The position numbers and the translations under genes are program-made. Below the pieces are notes generated by a model. That model worked only from the letters and a program-made list of their open reading frames with translations, searched no databases and was not told the DNA's origin. From assembly GCA_023436885.1 (NCBI GenBank), contig JAEZHI010000027.1, forward strand, positions 1-55,722: a DNA stretch of 55,722 nt, in the 5' to 3' direction. Below, one piece after another: positions 8,032 through 17,323 of this stretch (its first letter is position 1; every line of letters begins with the position of its first letter). Source of the stretch: Pseudomonadota bacterium (GTDB lineage Bacteria; Pseudomonadota; Alphaproteobacteria; Rhizobiales; Pleomorphomonadaceae).

Positions 8032-8760
8032 ATGCCCAAGACGATCTTTCTGGCCGGCGCGACGGGAGCTATCGGCCGACGGCTTGTGCCGCAGCTGCTC
8101 GGAGCCGGCTACGCGGTTTTCGGCACCACGCGCTCGGCGGACAAGGCGCGCGATCTCGGAGCGTCGGGCGTCCATCCCGTCGTCGTCGACGTGTTCGATG
8201 CCGATGCATTGAAGCATGCCGTCGAGCTTGTCCGGCCGGACGTTGTGATCCACCAGCTCACCGATCTTCCTCCGTCTGTCGATTCTGCAAGAGGCGCCGA
8301 TTTTGCCGCGCGCAACGCCCGTATCCGGCGAGAGGGAACGGCCAATCTCGTGCAGGCAGCGCTTGGCGCAAGCGTGAAGCGGATGATCGCGCAGAGCATT
8401 GCCTGGGCCTATGCGGCGGGAAACGAACCGCTCGATGAGGATGCGCCTCTGGATCTGACGGCTCCCGAACCCCGCAGCATCAGCGTGGCTGGCGTCGCGG
8501 CGCTGGAGGCGGCGGTTCTCCGCGAAACTTCGTTCATGACGGGGATCGTCTTGCGGTATGGCCGTATTTATGGCCCGGGCACCGGTGCGGACCTGCCTGG
8601 CACCGCACCGACCGTGCATGTCGATGCGGCAGCCCATGCGGCATTTCTCGCTGTCGAGGCAGGCAGCCAGGGCATCTACAATATCGCCGAGCCCGGCCCG
8701 GTCGTCACCTCGGCAAAGGCCATGCGGGCATTGGGTTGGTCCGCCAATTTTCGCCTCTGA
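8032..8760 (+). CDS. NAD(P)-binding epimerase/dehydratase-like reductase (extended SDR)
   Basis: A 242-residue protein starting at ATG 8032 behind GAAGAGGA (8017-8024). The N-terminus TIFLAGATGAIGRRLVPQLLGAGYAV is a Rossmann dinucleotide-binding motif (GxTGxxG). Later segments (VVIHQLTDLPPSV, MIAQSIAWAYAAGNEPLDEDAPLD, GIVLRYGRIYGPGTG, GIYNIAEPGPVVTSAKAMRALGW) are typical of extended SDR/NmrA-like epimerases. The usual YxxxK is not obvious (ISVAGVAALEAAVL is in its place), so the activity may be non-classical. It is divergent from the MocR-type regulator, which likely controls it. The substrate is unknown. Confidence 0.8.
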   Translation: MPKTIFLAGATGAIGRRLVPQLLGAGYAVFGTTRSADKARDLGASGVHPVVVDVFDADALKHAVELVRPDVVIHQLTDLPPSVDSARGADFAARNARIRREGTANLVQAALGASVKRMIAQSIAWAYAAGNEPLDEDAPLDLTAPEPRSISVAGVAALEAAVLRETSFMTGIVLRYGRIYGPGTGADLPGTAPTVHVDAAAHAAFLAVEAGSQGIYNIAEPGPVVTSAKAMRALGWSANFRL

Positions 8761-8811
8761 GGCCGCTCAGGATTGGCATCACAGCCTCACCAGAACCACT
8801 GGATTGATCCC

Positions 8812-9384
8812 ATGCTGGAACGCCACAGTTCTTCACCCGCAATCGACGGCCGCACGAGACGCGCAAGCCCCCTGGCAATGGCCGGCATGATCGTAACCGT
8901 GGGCGCTGTTGCGGCGCTCAGCGGAACGTTGATGATCGGCACTTATCAGCCAAACCGTCCGGCCGCTTCACCTCATGAGATGCACGCAGGATCCCCTGCG
9001 GCCGAGGTCGGATCGCAGGGAGCCAGCACGGCCAGTGACGCGGCCGCCGACCGGCCGATGACGACGGTAAGGCCCATTTCCTGCGAGGCATTGCCCAACG
9101 TTCCAGGGAAATCGCTGACTGTGGCGATCGTCGACTATCCGCCGGACGCCTATACGCCACGTCACCGGCATCCTGGTTCGGTATATGCCTTCGTCCTGAA
9201 AGGGACGCTGCGTTCGCAGTTGCAAGGCGGCCCGGCCGGAACCTACGCCGCCGGACAAGCCTGGTTCGAGCCGCCGGGCGCACTGCATCTTTTCGCGGAG
9301 AACGCCAGCAAGACCGAGCCTGCGGAACTTCTGGCAACCTTCATCACGGACAGCGATTGCGGTCCGCTGGTGCTACCCGAGTGA
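8812..9384 (+). CDS. Membrane-anchored or secreted cupin-domain protein
   Basis: Read from ATG 8812, this is a 190-residue protein; an earlier TTG at 8773 in frame is less likely. An N-terminal hydrophobic segment (LAMAGMIVTVGAVAALSGTLMIG, about 23-45) should act as signal anchor. The cupin core follows: YTPRHRHPGSVYAFVLKGTLRSQLQGGPAGTYAAGQAWFEPPGALHLFAENASKTEPAELLATFI. The HRH and the later H match the metal ligands of cupin motifs 1 and 2. Single-domain cupins of this kind are often annotated only by fold. It lies 51 bases after the reductase and may be co-transcribed. Substrate unknown. Confidence 0.8.
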   Translation: MLERHSSSPAIDGRTRRASPLAMAGMIVTVGAVAALSGTLMIGTYQPNRPAASPHEMHAGSPAAEVGSQGASTASDAAADRPMTTVRPISCEALPNVPGKSLTVAIVDYPPDAYTPRHRHPGSVYAFVLKGTLRSQLQGGPAGTYAAGQAWFEPPGALHLFAENASKTEPAELLATFITDSDCGPLVLPE

Positions 9385-9469
9385 CTATCCCGCTAGATTG
9401 TTGAACAAAAGCAACCTGGCGCATACTGCCATCGAATGACGATGCCAATCGAGCCGACGAGGCCCCTCC

Positions 9470-10186
9470 ATGACACTCGACTCCGCTGCCAAGTTTGATG
9501 CCTCGCGTGCCCAGGAATATGCTCACCAAAGCCGGATCGCGTTGGCTGGATATGACGCCTGTCATGAGCTTTCCGCTTGCATGTTGTCGGCGGCCATCGG
9601 GGAAGGAAAGAAGGCGAGGGTGCTGGTGGTTGGCGCTGGCGGTACGGCGGGTGAAATCATCAACCCCGCACGGCTGGAGCCGGAATGGACCTTTCTGGCC
9701 GTCGATCCCTCGCCGCCCATGCTGGATCTGGCGCGCGCAAACCTCATTGAAGCAGGCGTGTCCGATCGGGTTGACGTCGTTCCGGGCACGGTTGCCGATC
9801 TCGATCCGTCTCCGGCCTTCGATGCCGCCATCATGATCGGCGTCTTGCACCATTTGCCAGGCGATGCGGCGAAGCAGGACATTCTGGCCCAGATTGCAGC
9901 GCGGTTGCGGCCCGGCGCGCCGTTGATCGTCGCGGGCAATTACCGGACCTACGCGTCGCACCCACTGTTCATGGCAGCCTGGGCGACCCGCTGGCGGATG
10001 AACGGACTGGAGCCGGACGAGGTTCAGGCCAAGATGAACAAGATTCTGCAGGGGGCCGAGCCGCCTCGTTCAGAGGAGGCGGTTCTCTCCCTGCTGACCG
10101 AAGCGGGATTTGAGGAACCGGTTCGGTTCTTTGCCAGCCTGTTCTGGGGCGCTTGGCTGGCCAGACGTGGTCCAAGCGCCAAATAG
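9470..10186 (+). CDS. Class I SAM-dependent methyltransferase
   Basis: A 238-residue methyltransferase. The SAM-binding motif I reads VLVVGAGGTAGEIINPARL (about 52-70). It is followed by the acidic residue of motif II (FLAVDPSPPMLDLARANL), motif III region GTVADLDPSPAFDAAIMIGVLHHLPGD and GAPLIVAGNYRTYA. The C-terminal half should bind the acceptor; nothing identifies it. Start ATG 9470. It is 85 bases downstream of the cupin gene and converges with the BASS transporter gene. Cytoplasmic. Confidence 0.85.
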   Translation: MTLDSAAKFDASRAQEYAHQSRIALAGYDACHELSACMLSAAIGEGKKARVLVVGAGGTAGEIINPARLEPEWTFLAVDPSPPMLDLARANLIEAGVSDRVDVVPGTVADLDPSPAFDAAIMIGVLHHLPGDAAKQDILAQIAARLRPGAPLIVAGNYRTYASHPLFMAAWATRWRMNGLEPDEVQAKMNKILQGAEPPRSEEAVLSLLTEAGFEEPVRFFASLFWGAWLARRGPSAK

Positions 10187-10268
10187 GCCCACGTCGTCAC
10201 GAAGTTCCAATGAGGCGGCGATCCGCTGTCCGTTCAATACAATCGAGACGCCATGGGCCTGCGCAGTG

Positions 10269-11267
10269 TCACTCTCCAGCCTCCTCGGCGAGTGACGGTT
10301 GGACGCTGCCTGCCATGACGGCGCCGGGGCGGCGGGCAAGCCAGGCGCAGACCATGAGCTGGATCTGGTGAAACAGCATCAGCGGCAGGACGATGGCCCC
10401 GATGGATTGTCCTGCAAAGATGACACCGGCCATCGGTACGCCGCTCGCCAGACTCTTCTTCGAGCCGCAGAAGATGGCGGCGATCCGGTCCTCCCGGCTG
10501 AATCCGAGAAGCCGGGAGCCGAAGGCCGTGATCATCAGAACCACGATGAGGAGGAGGAGATCGATGGCGATCACCAGCGCGAGGTCGGCCGCCGAAAACT
10601 CTTTCCAGATGCCTTCTGTCACAGCATTGGAAAAGGCGAGATAGACGACCATCAGGATCGAACCGCGATCGAAGGGGGCCAGCAGCGTCTTGCGAGCGCG
10701 GATCCAGGTTCCGATGAACGGCTGCAGCAACTGGCCGACCAGGAAGGGCAGCAGGAGCTGAACCAGGATCTTCCAGATCATGTCGAACGAAACGCTCGCA
10801 TGCCCGTTGGCCGAGAACAGGATGGCGACCAGCGCCGGCGTCAGAAACATGCCCAGGATGTTGGAGGCGGACGCCGCGCAGATGGCGGCCGGCACGTTGC
10901 CTCCCGCGATCGACGTGAAGGCAATGCAGGACTGTACGGTGGACGGCAGCACGCAGACATAGAGCAGGCCGAGATAAAGCGCCGGTGGGATCAGCCAGGG
11001 GGACAAGAGGCCCAGCATCAACCCGAGCAGCGGGAAGATGACGAACGACACGGTCAGGATGAAGCTCTGCAGGCGCCAATGCAGGAAGCCCGCCAGCACC
11101 ACATCCGTCGACAATCGTGCGCCGTGCAGGAAGAACAGCAGCGCGACGGCGAGGTTGGTGGCGTCGCTGAACCATTCCGCCGGCTTGCCGGAGATCGGTA
11201 GCACCGACGCAAGTCCCACCATGGAAACCAGCAGGATCGTGAAGGTATCGGGGAGGAAGCGCTTCAT
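10269..11267 (-). CDS. Bile acid:sodium symporter family (BASS/SBF-like) transporter
   Basis: A 332-residue polytopic membrane protein of the SBF-like family, starting MKRFLPDTFTILLVSMVGLASVLP (ATG complementary to 11265-11267); an upstream in-frame TTG at 11279 is less likely. It has about ten hydrophobic segments and the family pattern NLAVALLFFLHGARL, with the conserved FCGSKKSLASGVPMAG segment near the C-terminus. Relatives import organic anions with sodium. It sits 67 bases downstream of the amidase on the same strand, so it may belong to the ureide operon, carrying a substrate or product. The true substrate cannot be read from sequence. Confidence 0.88.
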   Translation of the reverse strand: MKRFLPDTFTILLVSMVGLASVLPISGKPAEWFSDATNLAVALLFFLHGARLSTDVVLAGFLHWRLQSFILTVSFVIFPLLGLMLGLLSPWLIPPALYLGLLYVCVLPSTVQSCIAFTSIAGGNVPAAICAASASNILGMFLTPALVAILFSANGHASVSFDMIWKILVQLLLPFLVGQLLQPFIGTWIRARKTLLAPFDRGSILMVVYLAFSNAVTEGIWKEFSAADLALVIAIDLLLLIVVLMITAFGSRLLGFSREDRIAAIFCGSKKSLASGVPMAGVIFAGQSIGAIVLPLMLFHQIQLMVCAWLARRPGAVMAGSVQPSLAEEAGE

Positions 11268-11333
11268 GGCGGGTCCCAAAGACGCAATGTGACCGGAATC
11301 GATTATCGATATCTGAAAACCAATAGCCTATAG

Positions 11334-12698
11334 CTATTGAATTGCCTGTTCGGCAAAGTCCAGCAGGCTGGTATCGCTGCCGAAGGCGCCGATCAGTTGG
11401 GCGCCGATCGGAAGGCCGCCGGCGGATTGTCCGATGGGCAGGCTGATGGCCGGCAGGCCGGCGATGTTGACCCAGCCGGTGAAGACGGCATGGTCTCTCG
11501 GGCCGGCGTCCTTGCCGTCGATCACGGTGGGGAAGGGCTGTTCGGCTGGCCAGGGCAGGGCGGCGGCGCTGGGCGTCAGGATCAGGTCATACTGCCTGAA
11601 GACATCTACCATCTGTTCCCTGAGGGCGGTCACGCCTTCCAGCGCTTCGAGATACTCCGCGCCCGAGATCGTCCGTCCGTCCTCGGCCATCGATTGCACC
11701 GAAGGGCCGGCAAGGTCAGCAAGGGCCGGATGCAGCCGCATGAGATAATCCACACCGGCGCGCGAGATGACCCGCCAGATCCGATGGGTCATTTCGAGGT
11801 CAAAGAAGCAGTCGCCAGTTTCGACATCGGCGCCCCCTTGGGCGAGGCGCTCGGCAAAGGCGTCGGTGGCCGAAATCACTTCCGGATCGACAGGACTCTG
11901 GCCAAACCGGGCGACATAGAGAACGCGTGGCTTGTCGTCCTTGCGTGGCTGCGGCGGCGTCATCAGCGATCGCCTGTCGTACACGTCCGGGCCGCGCATG
12001 GCGGCATCCAGGAGGCGGGCATCGGCAACGCTGTGCGTCAGGGTGCCGATCACCTCGAAGTCGGTGAGGATCGACGGGAAGCCTGAGGCCCGGGCGATGC
12101 GGCCGATCGACGGTTTCCAGCCGACGAGCCCGGTGTGGCTGGCGGGGCGGCGAATGGAGCCGCCGCCATCGGTGCCGATGGCACCCGGCACGAGGCTGGC
12201 GGCAACGCTGGCCGCCGCGCCGCCCGACGAGCCGCCCGGTGTGAGGCGCGGATCCAGCGGGTTGCGCGTCACGCCGAAGATATCGTTCGATGTATAGCCT
12301 TCGAGCGTCAGTTCCGGGACGTTGGTCTTTCCGATGAGAACCGCGCCCGCCTGACGAAGGCGCGTAACGGGCAGTTCGTCGTGGTCCGGAACGTAGCTTT
12401 CGAAGGCGCGGCTTCCCCACGTCGCACGCAGGCCGGCCATCAATAGATTGTCCTTGATGGAAAGCGGGATTCCCTCCAGCGCCGAGCGGGCTTGCCCCTT
12501 TGCCAGCCGCGCATCGCTTTCGCGGGCGGCGCGATAGGCGCCCTCCCGATCGATGGCGATGAAGGCGTTGAGCACGCCATTCTGCTTCTCGATGCGTTCA
12601 AGGCATCTTTCGAGCAGGGCAACCGCTGACAGTTCGCCGTTGCGCAAGGCCGAAGCCAATGCGCCGATCTCCTCCGGCATCTCTTCAAGACCTTTCAT
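11334..12698 (-). CDS. Amidase (amidase-signature family)
   Basis: A 454-residue amidase-signature hydrolase. The catalytic Ser-cisSer-Lys parts are visible: IPLSIKDNL holds the lysine (about residue 78), and the signature PGGSSGGAAASVAASLVPGAIGTDGGGSIRRPASHTGLVGWKPS (about 152-195) carries both serines. In the context of a barbiturase-family enzyme it could hydrolyse a ureido acid (ureidomalonate) or a biuret-type intermediate; general family members also cleave aryl or aliphatic amides. No small AtzG-like partner gene is adjacent, which speaks weakly against a biuret hydrolase. Start uncertain: ATG at 12698 or an in-frame ATG six codons later. Last gene of the ABC-importer run. Confidence 0.88.
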   Translation of the reverse strand: MKGLEEMPEEIGALASALRNGELSAVALLERCLERIEKQNGVLNAFIAIDREGAYRAARESDARLAKGQARSALEGIPLSIKDNLLMAGLRATWGSRAFESYVPDHDELPVTRLRQAGAVLIGKTNVPELTLEGYTSNDIFGVTRNPLDPRLTPGGSSGGAAASVAASLVPGAIGTDGGGSIRRPASHTGLVGWKPSIGRIARASGFPSILTDFEVIGTLTHSVADARLLDAAMRGPDVYDRRSLMTPPQPRKDDKPRVLYVARFGQSPVDPEVISATDAFAERLAQGGADVETGDCFFDLEMTHRIWRVISRAGVDYLMRLHPALADLAGPSVQSMAEDGRTISGAEYLEALEGVTALREQMVDVFRQYDLILTPSAAALPWPAEQPFPTVIDGKDAGPRDHAVFTGWVNIAGLPAISLPIGQSAGGLPIGAQLIGAFGSDTSLLDFAEQAIQ

Positions 12699-12701
12699 GA
12701 T

Positions 12702-13604
12702 TCAGAGCGGCTTGCCGATGGAAGCAGGCAGCCTGCTCGACCGGCCGAGACCGGCCAACACAGCGAGCGCAATGAGATAGGGCGCCATTTGCATGACGTA
12801 GGAACTCAAGGGAATTCCCATCGTCTGGATGCGCAGTTCGAGCGCCTCGGCGGCGCCGAAGCCGAGGCAGGCCGCCGCCGCGCCCCAGGGATTCCAGCGG
12901 CCGACGATCAGGGAGGCGAGGGCGAGATAGCCACGGCCGCCGGTCATGCCGTCGGTGAAGGTTCCCACCTGCTGCAGCGACAGAACGGCACCGGCAAGAC
13001 CCGCGATGGTGCCGCCGGCAATCACCGCCTTCATGCGGATGCCTAGGGGATCGGACCCGGCGGCAAAGACGGCCTCGGGGTTTTCTCCCGTGGCGCAGAG
13101 CATCAGGCCCCACTTCGTCCGGTAGAGAAACACCGAGAGAACGGCGCAACCGACGATGGCGAGATAGGTCAGTGGTGGCAGGTTGAAGAGGATCGGGCCC
13201 ACGATGGGGATCTGCGACAGGCCGGGGATCGCCCAGGGGCCGATCGGGTCGAGGTGGATGGCCAGCGGGCTGCCGCTGCCGGAGACGACCCGCATCATGT
13301 AGGTGGTCAGTCCCAGGGCGAGGATGTTGCAGGTGAGACCGCTGACCATGTTGTCGGCGCGATGGCGCACGGTGACGGTGGCGACCACCGAGGCCAGGAG
13401 ACCGCCGCCGATCATGGCGAAGAGAATGCCGGCTTCCGGATAACCGGTCAGCCAGGTTCCGATGACCGCGCCAAAGGCGCCCATCAGCATCATGCCTTCG
13501 AGGCCGACGGCAAAGACGCCGGCGCGTTCGGACAGGATTCCGCCCAGCGCGGCGAACAGTAGCGGCGTGGCGATCCGGATGGCGGCTTCGAGGAAATCTA
13601 TCAT
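12702..13604 (-). CDS. BMP-type ABC transporter permease 2
   Basis: A 300-residue inner-membrane permease of the BPD_transp_2 (nucleoside/ureide BMP) family. It starts MIDFLEAAIRIATPLLFAALGGILSERAGVFAVGLEGMMLMGAFGAVIG and has the family motif NPWGAAAACLGFGAAEALELR near its C-terminus, with eight or more hydrophobic segments. Its ATG overlaps the stop of permease 1 by four bases. The open frame extends much further upstream, but only as the shadow of permease 1. The two permeases should form the heterodimeric channel for the importer whose binding protein is encoded at 16211-17230. Confidence 0.92.
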   Translation of the reverse strand: MIDFLEAAIRIATPLLFAALGGILSERAGVFAVGLEGMMLMGAFGAVIGTWLTGYPEAGILFAMIGGGLLASVVATVTVRHRADNMVSGLTCNILALGLTTYMMRVVSGSGSPLAIHLDPIGPWAIPGLSQIPIVGPILFNLPPLTYLAIVGCAVLSVFLYRTKWGLMLCATGENPEAVFAAGSDPLGIRMKAVIAGGTIAGLAGAVLSLQQVGTFTDGMTGGRGYLALASLIVGRWNPWGAAAACLGFGAAEALELRIQTMGIPLSSYVMQMAPYLIALAVLAGLGRSSRLPASIGKPL

Positions 13605-14656
13605 GTGCGCCTGACCGTTGCGGCGAGGATGAACAGCATGGTGACGGCTTCGATCACCGTGACCAGCGACGACGGCACGCCGATCTGTCGCTGCATGGCG
13701 AGCGCGCCGGTCTCGAGGAATCCGACGAACAACGCGGCGGGTATGGTGATGGCCGGCTCTAGCGCGCCGAGCAGGGCCACCGTCACCGCCTTGAAGCCGA
13801 AGCCGCTGGAAAAGCCTTCGATCAGGCGATGATGCAGCCCGAGGATCTCGGTGCCGCCACCGAGCCCGGCCATGGCGCCGGCGGTCAGCATGACGCGCCA
13901 TGTGATGCCCGACACCGAGAAGCCGGCATAGGCGGCGGCCCGACGGGACTTGCCGACCACCCGGACGGCAAAGCCGAACGGCGTCCGCCACAGGATGAAG
14001 GAGGCCAGCGCGGCCATGAGGATCGCGACGATGATGCCGATGTGAAAGTCGAACGTGGGCAGACGCGGCAACCACACTTCGCGCGGAAGCAGCGGCGATT
14101 GCAGGAAACCCGCACCCGGCTGGCCGAGCACGCCCGACAGGAGAAGCTGCACCAAGAGCAGCGCAACGAAGTTCAGCAGCAGGGTGGCCAGCACCTCGTG
14201 GACGCGCCGCCCGAGATGAATGGCAGTCGCCACGCCGGCCCAGAGCCCGCCGCAGAGGGCGGCAGAGAGCAGAGCCGCGATGGTTGCCATCAAACCCGGC
14301 GGGCCGGGCCAGAACAGCACGGCGGCCGCGGCACCGATGCCGCCCATGGCGATCTGGCCGTCCGAACCCATGTTGATGACGCCGGCACGAAAGCACAGCG
14401 CCAGCCCGGCACCGGCGAACAGATAGGGCGACGTGCGATTGAAGGCGACGCCGATCTGGTGCGGCGAGCCGAAAGCGCCCACCAGCATGGCCGAGAAGGC
14501 ATCGAGCGGGTTCTTGCCGGCAAGCAGGATCAAGAGCGCCGCTGCCAGCACGGACATTGCCAGGGCAAAGCCGATGCGCCTGACGATGTGATCCTTGGCC
14601 AGCCTGAACGGCAGGCGAAGCGGTGGTGCGGCATCCATGTTCGTGATCTTGGTCAT
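13601..14656 (-). CDS. BMP-type ABC transporter permease 1
   Basis: A 351-residue permease, larger than its partner because of an N-terminal cytoplasmic tail (MTKITNMDAAPPLRLPFRLAKDHIVRR). The conserved segment LALCFRAGVINMGSDGQIAMGGIGAAA (about 81-107) marks the YufP/BmpB-like family of nucleoside and ureide importers. Four-base overlaps at both ends (with the ATPase stop and the permease 2 start) indicate tight translational coupling within one operon. Confidence 0.92.
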   Translation of the reverse strand: MTKITNMDAAPPLRLPFRLAKDHIVRRIGFALAMSVLAAALLILLAGKNPLDAFSAMLVGAFGSPHQIGVAFNRTSPYLFAGAGLALCFRAGVINMGSDGQIAMGGIGAAAAVLFWPGPPGLMATIAALLSAALCGGLWAGVATAIHLGRRVHEVLATLLLNFVALLLVQLLLSGVLGQPGAGFLQSPLLPREVWLPRLPTFDFHIGIIVAILMAALASFILWRTPFGFAVRVVGKSRRAAAYAGFSVSGITWRVMLTAGAMAGLGGGTEILGLHHRLIEGFSSGFGFKAVTVALLGALEPAITIPAALFVGFLETGALAMQRQIGVPSSLVTVIEAVTMLFILAATVRRT

Positions 14657-16140
14657 GCCGCGCGCTCCGACATCCAGAGTCCGATGCGCGTCATGTCCAC
14701 GTCGGCGCGGGAGACGATGCCGGCGATGCGGCCGCCTGCGAGCACGGCGACCCGGTCGCCGACCGCCAGCACCTCTTCGAGCTCGGAGGAAATGTAGATC
14801 ACCGCCGAACCGGCATCCCTGAGGGCGACCATGCGTTCGAGGACGAAGCGCGTCGCGCCCGGATCGAGCCCCCAGGTCGGCTGATGGGCGACGAGGACCG
14901 CCGGTTGCCGGGCCAGCTCGCGGGCGATGACGATCTTCTGCTGGTTGCCGCCGGAGAGGCTGCCGGCCAGCGTCTCGCCCGATGGGGCGCGAATGTCGAA
15001 CCGCTCCATCAGGGCGGCGGCCTGCTTTCGCGTGGCGTCGCGGTCGATGAGACCGCCGGCGCTGTAGGGACGCTTGCGACTGTCGCGCAGCATCAGGTTT
15101 TCGGCAATGGTCATGCTCTTGACCAGCGCCGTGGTCGACCGGTCGGCGGGCATGTAGGCAAGCCCGGCCTCGGTGCGCGCGGCCGTGGTGGCGCCCGTGA
15201 TGTCCTTGCCGTCGAGCAGGATCGTGCCGCCTTCGACGGCGCGGAGGCCGGCGATGGCTTCAGCCAGTTCCAGCTGGCCATTGCCGTCGACACCGGCGAT
15301 GCCGAGGATTTCGCCGGCTCGCACATCGAGATCGAGCGGCCCGAGATCCTTGGCGCTAAGTGACTGAAGATGAAGGCGAACGGCGCCGGCCACGTTCGGC
15401 TCGACGGTGAGCGGCGCCGTCACGTCCCGGCCGACCATCATAGCGGCGAGGCTTGCCTTGTCGGCGCCGGCGACGCTGGCCTTGCCCGACACCTTGCCGG
15501 CGCGCAGCACGACCACGCGGTCGCAGACCTCGATCACCTCGGGCATCTTGTGCGTGATGAAGACGATGCCTTTGCCCTCGCTGCGCAGGCGGCGCAGGAT
15601 GTTGAGCAGCTCCTGGATTTCGGAGGGCGCGAGGTTCGACGTCGGCTCGTCGAGGATCAGGAGATCGGCATCGCGCAGCACGGCCTTGAGGATTTCGATG
15701 CGTTGCCGGCGCCCGAGCGGCAGGTCGGCGACGCGCGCATCCGGATCGAGGTCGAGGCCGAGGCGTTCGCTGGCCTCGCGGATCCGCTTGGCGATGGTCT
15801 CGCGGCGCAGGAAATCGCCGGCCTCGGTCCATCCCAGCATGATATTCTCCGCGACGGTCATCGCTTCGACCAGCATGAAATGTTGATGGATCATCATGAT
15901 GCCGGCGGCCATGGCCTCGCGCGGGCTGTGGTCGGACAGTTCGCGTCCGCGAAACACGATGCCGCCGGCGTCCGGCCTGGTCATGCCGAACACCAGCTTC
16001 ATCAGCGTGCTCTTGCCGGAGCCGTTCTCGCCCAGCAGGCCGACGATTTCGCCTTCGAAGACGTCGAGATCGACACCATCATTCGCCCTGAGCGAACCAT
16101 AGGTCTTCACCATCCCGCGCATTTCCAGAAGAGCCGCCAT
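14653..16140 (-). CDS. BMP-type ABC transporter double ATPase
   Basis: A 495-residue fused ATPase with two nucleotide-binding domains. Domain 1 has Walker A GENGSGKST (about 36-44), the degenerate signature LPLGRRQRIEIL and Walker B LLILDEPTSNL. Domain 2 has a degenerate Walker A (GVDGNGQLELAEAI), an intact signature LSGGNQQKIVIAREL, and VLVAHQPTWGLDPG in place of Walker B. A good second site combined with an altered first-site signature is usual for ribose/nucleoside-type importers. The start MAALLEMRGMVKTYG (ATG complementary to 16138-16140) is preferred because GAGGAT lies just upstream; an in-frame TTG at 16158 has none. Confidence 0.93.
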   Translation of the reverse strand: MAALLEMRGMVKTYGSLRANDGVDLDVFEGEIVGLLGENGSGKSTLMKLVFGMTRPDAGGIVFRGRELSDHSPREAMAAGIMMIHQHFMLVEAMTVAENIMLGWTEAGDFLRRETIAKRIREASERLGLDLDPDARVADLPLGRRQRIEILKAVLRDADLLILDEPTSNLAPSEIQELLNILRRLRSEGKGIVFITHKMPEVIEVCDRVVVLRAGKVSGKASVAGADKASLAAMMVGRDVTAPLTVEPNVAGAVRLHLQSLSAKDLGPLDLDVRAGEILGIAGVDGNGQLELAEAIAGLRAVEGGTILLDGKDITGATTAARTEAGLAYMPADRSTTALVKSMTIAENLMLRDSRKRPYSAGGLIDRDATRKQAAALMERFDIRAPSGETLAGSLSGGNQQKIVIARELARQPAVLVAHQPTWGLDPGATRFVLERMVALRDAGSAVIYISSELEEVLAVGDRVAVLAGGRIAGIVSRADVDMTRIGLWMSERAA

Positions 16141-16210
16141 ATCATCCTCAGACTTCAAGAAAACCGGAGCGCGGCAGAGGCCGCGCCCCGGCCGGTTCCC
16201 GTGGGGGAAC

Positions 16211-17230
16211 TCAGCTGCCGCTGCGGGCGTCCTGCTCGGTCGGAACCACCTTCAGCTTGCCGGATGCGAAGTCGGCGGCCATGGCATTGACTTCCTTGGC
16301 AACGGCTTCGGGGACGGCCGGGCCGAAGGCCTTGTCGGCGCTGTATTTCAGCGAGGCGCCGGTGGTCTTGCCGGTGTCGTAGCCATATTGAACAAACGTG
16401 CCGAACAGCTTGCCGCCCTTGACGTCCTCGGCGGCGCTGCCGATCATCGACGGCCAGTCCTCTACGATGTTGGTCAGGACGAGATCCGGGGCAATGGCGG
16501 TCTGATCGAAGCCGCGACCGGTGACATAGGCCTTCTTTTCCTTGGCGGCCTGGACGAGGCCGGCCTCGGCGGCATTGAGCTTGCCGGTCAGCACGTCGGC
16601 GCCGTCGGCGATCAGCGACAGGGCCGCTTCCTTGGCCTGCGCGGCGTCCTCCATGTCCTTGATGTAGAGGATGGTGACCTTGGCGCCGGCCTTCTCGGCG
16701 CACAGACGGTAGGCGCCGGCCTGGGCCGTGATGTTGGGCACGCCCTGCAGGCCGTAGATGCCGCCGACCTTGTGCGACTTGCTCATCTTGGCGGCGAGCA
16801 GGCCGATCTGGCAGCCGAACTGCGCATTGTTGTAGTCGATGGACATCACGTTGGGCGCTGCGCCTTCGTTGCCGCTGACGGCGATGAACTGCGTCTTGGG
16901 GAAGTCGGGAGCGACCTGCTCCATGGCCGAAACGAAGCGGCCGGAATGGCCCAGCACGATGTTGTAGCCCTGGCTCGCATAGTCGCGAACGGCCTCCGCT
17001 TCGTCGGCGTCCGCCACGTTCTCGGTGTAGGCGGTCTTGAAGCCGTGCGGCTCCAGGCTCTTGACGATGGAATAGCCGAGCGCGTTCCAGCTCTGGTCGT
17101 TGGCGCTACCCGGAAGCAGGATCGCCGCCTTTTCTTCGGCCAGCGCGGCTCCGGCGAAAGCGACAGTCGAAAGCATGAAGATAGCGCTCGCCGCCGACAG
17201 GCGCCGGCGACCCGAAATCATATTGGTCAT
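16211..17230 (-). CDS. BMP-family ABC transporter substrate-binding protein
   Basis: A 339-residue periplasmic binding protein of the basic membrane protein (BMP/Med) family. The signal peptide has an Arg-rich start, a hydrophobic core FMLSTVAFAGAALA and probable cleavage before EEKAA. Family features are LPGSANDQSWNALGYSIVKSLEPHG, VGGIYGLQGVPN and YVTGRGFDQTAIAPDLVLTNIVEDW. Relatives bind nucleosides, purines or ureides. The position directly between the ring-opening hydrolase and the transporter genes suggests that the ligand is the hydrolase substrate or a precursor. Confidence 0.93.
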   Translation of the reverse strand: MTNMISGRRRLSAASAIFMLSTVAFAGAALAEEKAAILLPGSANDQSWNALGYSIVKSLEPHGFKTAYTENVADADEAEAVRDYASQGYNIVLGHSGRFVSAMEQVAPDFPKTQFIAVSGNEGAAPNVMSIDYNNAQFGCQIGLLAAKMSKSHKVGGIYGLQGVPNITAQAGAYRLCAEKAGAKVTILYIKDMEDAAQAKEAALSLIADGADVLTGKLNAAEAGLVQAAKEKKAYVTGRGFDQTAIAPDLVLTNIVEDWPSMIGSAAEDVKGGKLFGTFVQYGYDTGKTTGASLKYSADKAFGPAVPEAVAKEVNAMAADFASGKLKVVPTEQDARSGS

Positions 17231-17323
17231 GACGAAGAACCCTCTGGCTTTTTTAGTTTGCTTCAGTGATCCGGCACATACGCTCGCACCGTGCCCGCCG
17301 GAGGCATGGGGACTCAGGGAAAA

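Noticed and set aside
7933..8637. N-terminal extension of the MocR-type regulator
   Set aside because: It is antisense to the reductase gene and has no similarity; the GntR domain begins right after the ATG at 7932.
12702..14396. 564-codon version of the BMP permease 2 gene
   Set aside because: The extra 264 codons lie over permease 1 in another frame and are not membrane-like; the ATG overlapping the permease 1 stop is the natural start.
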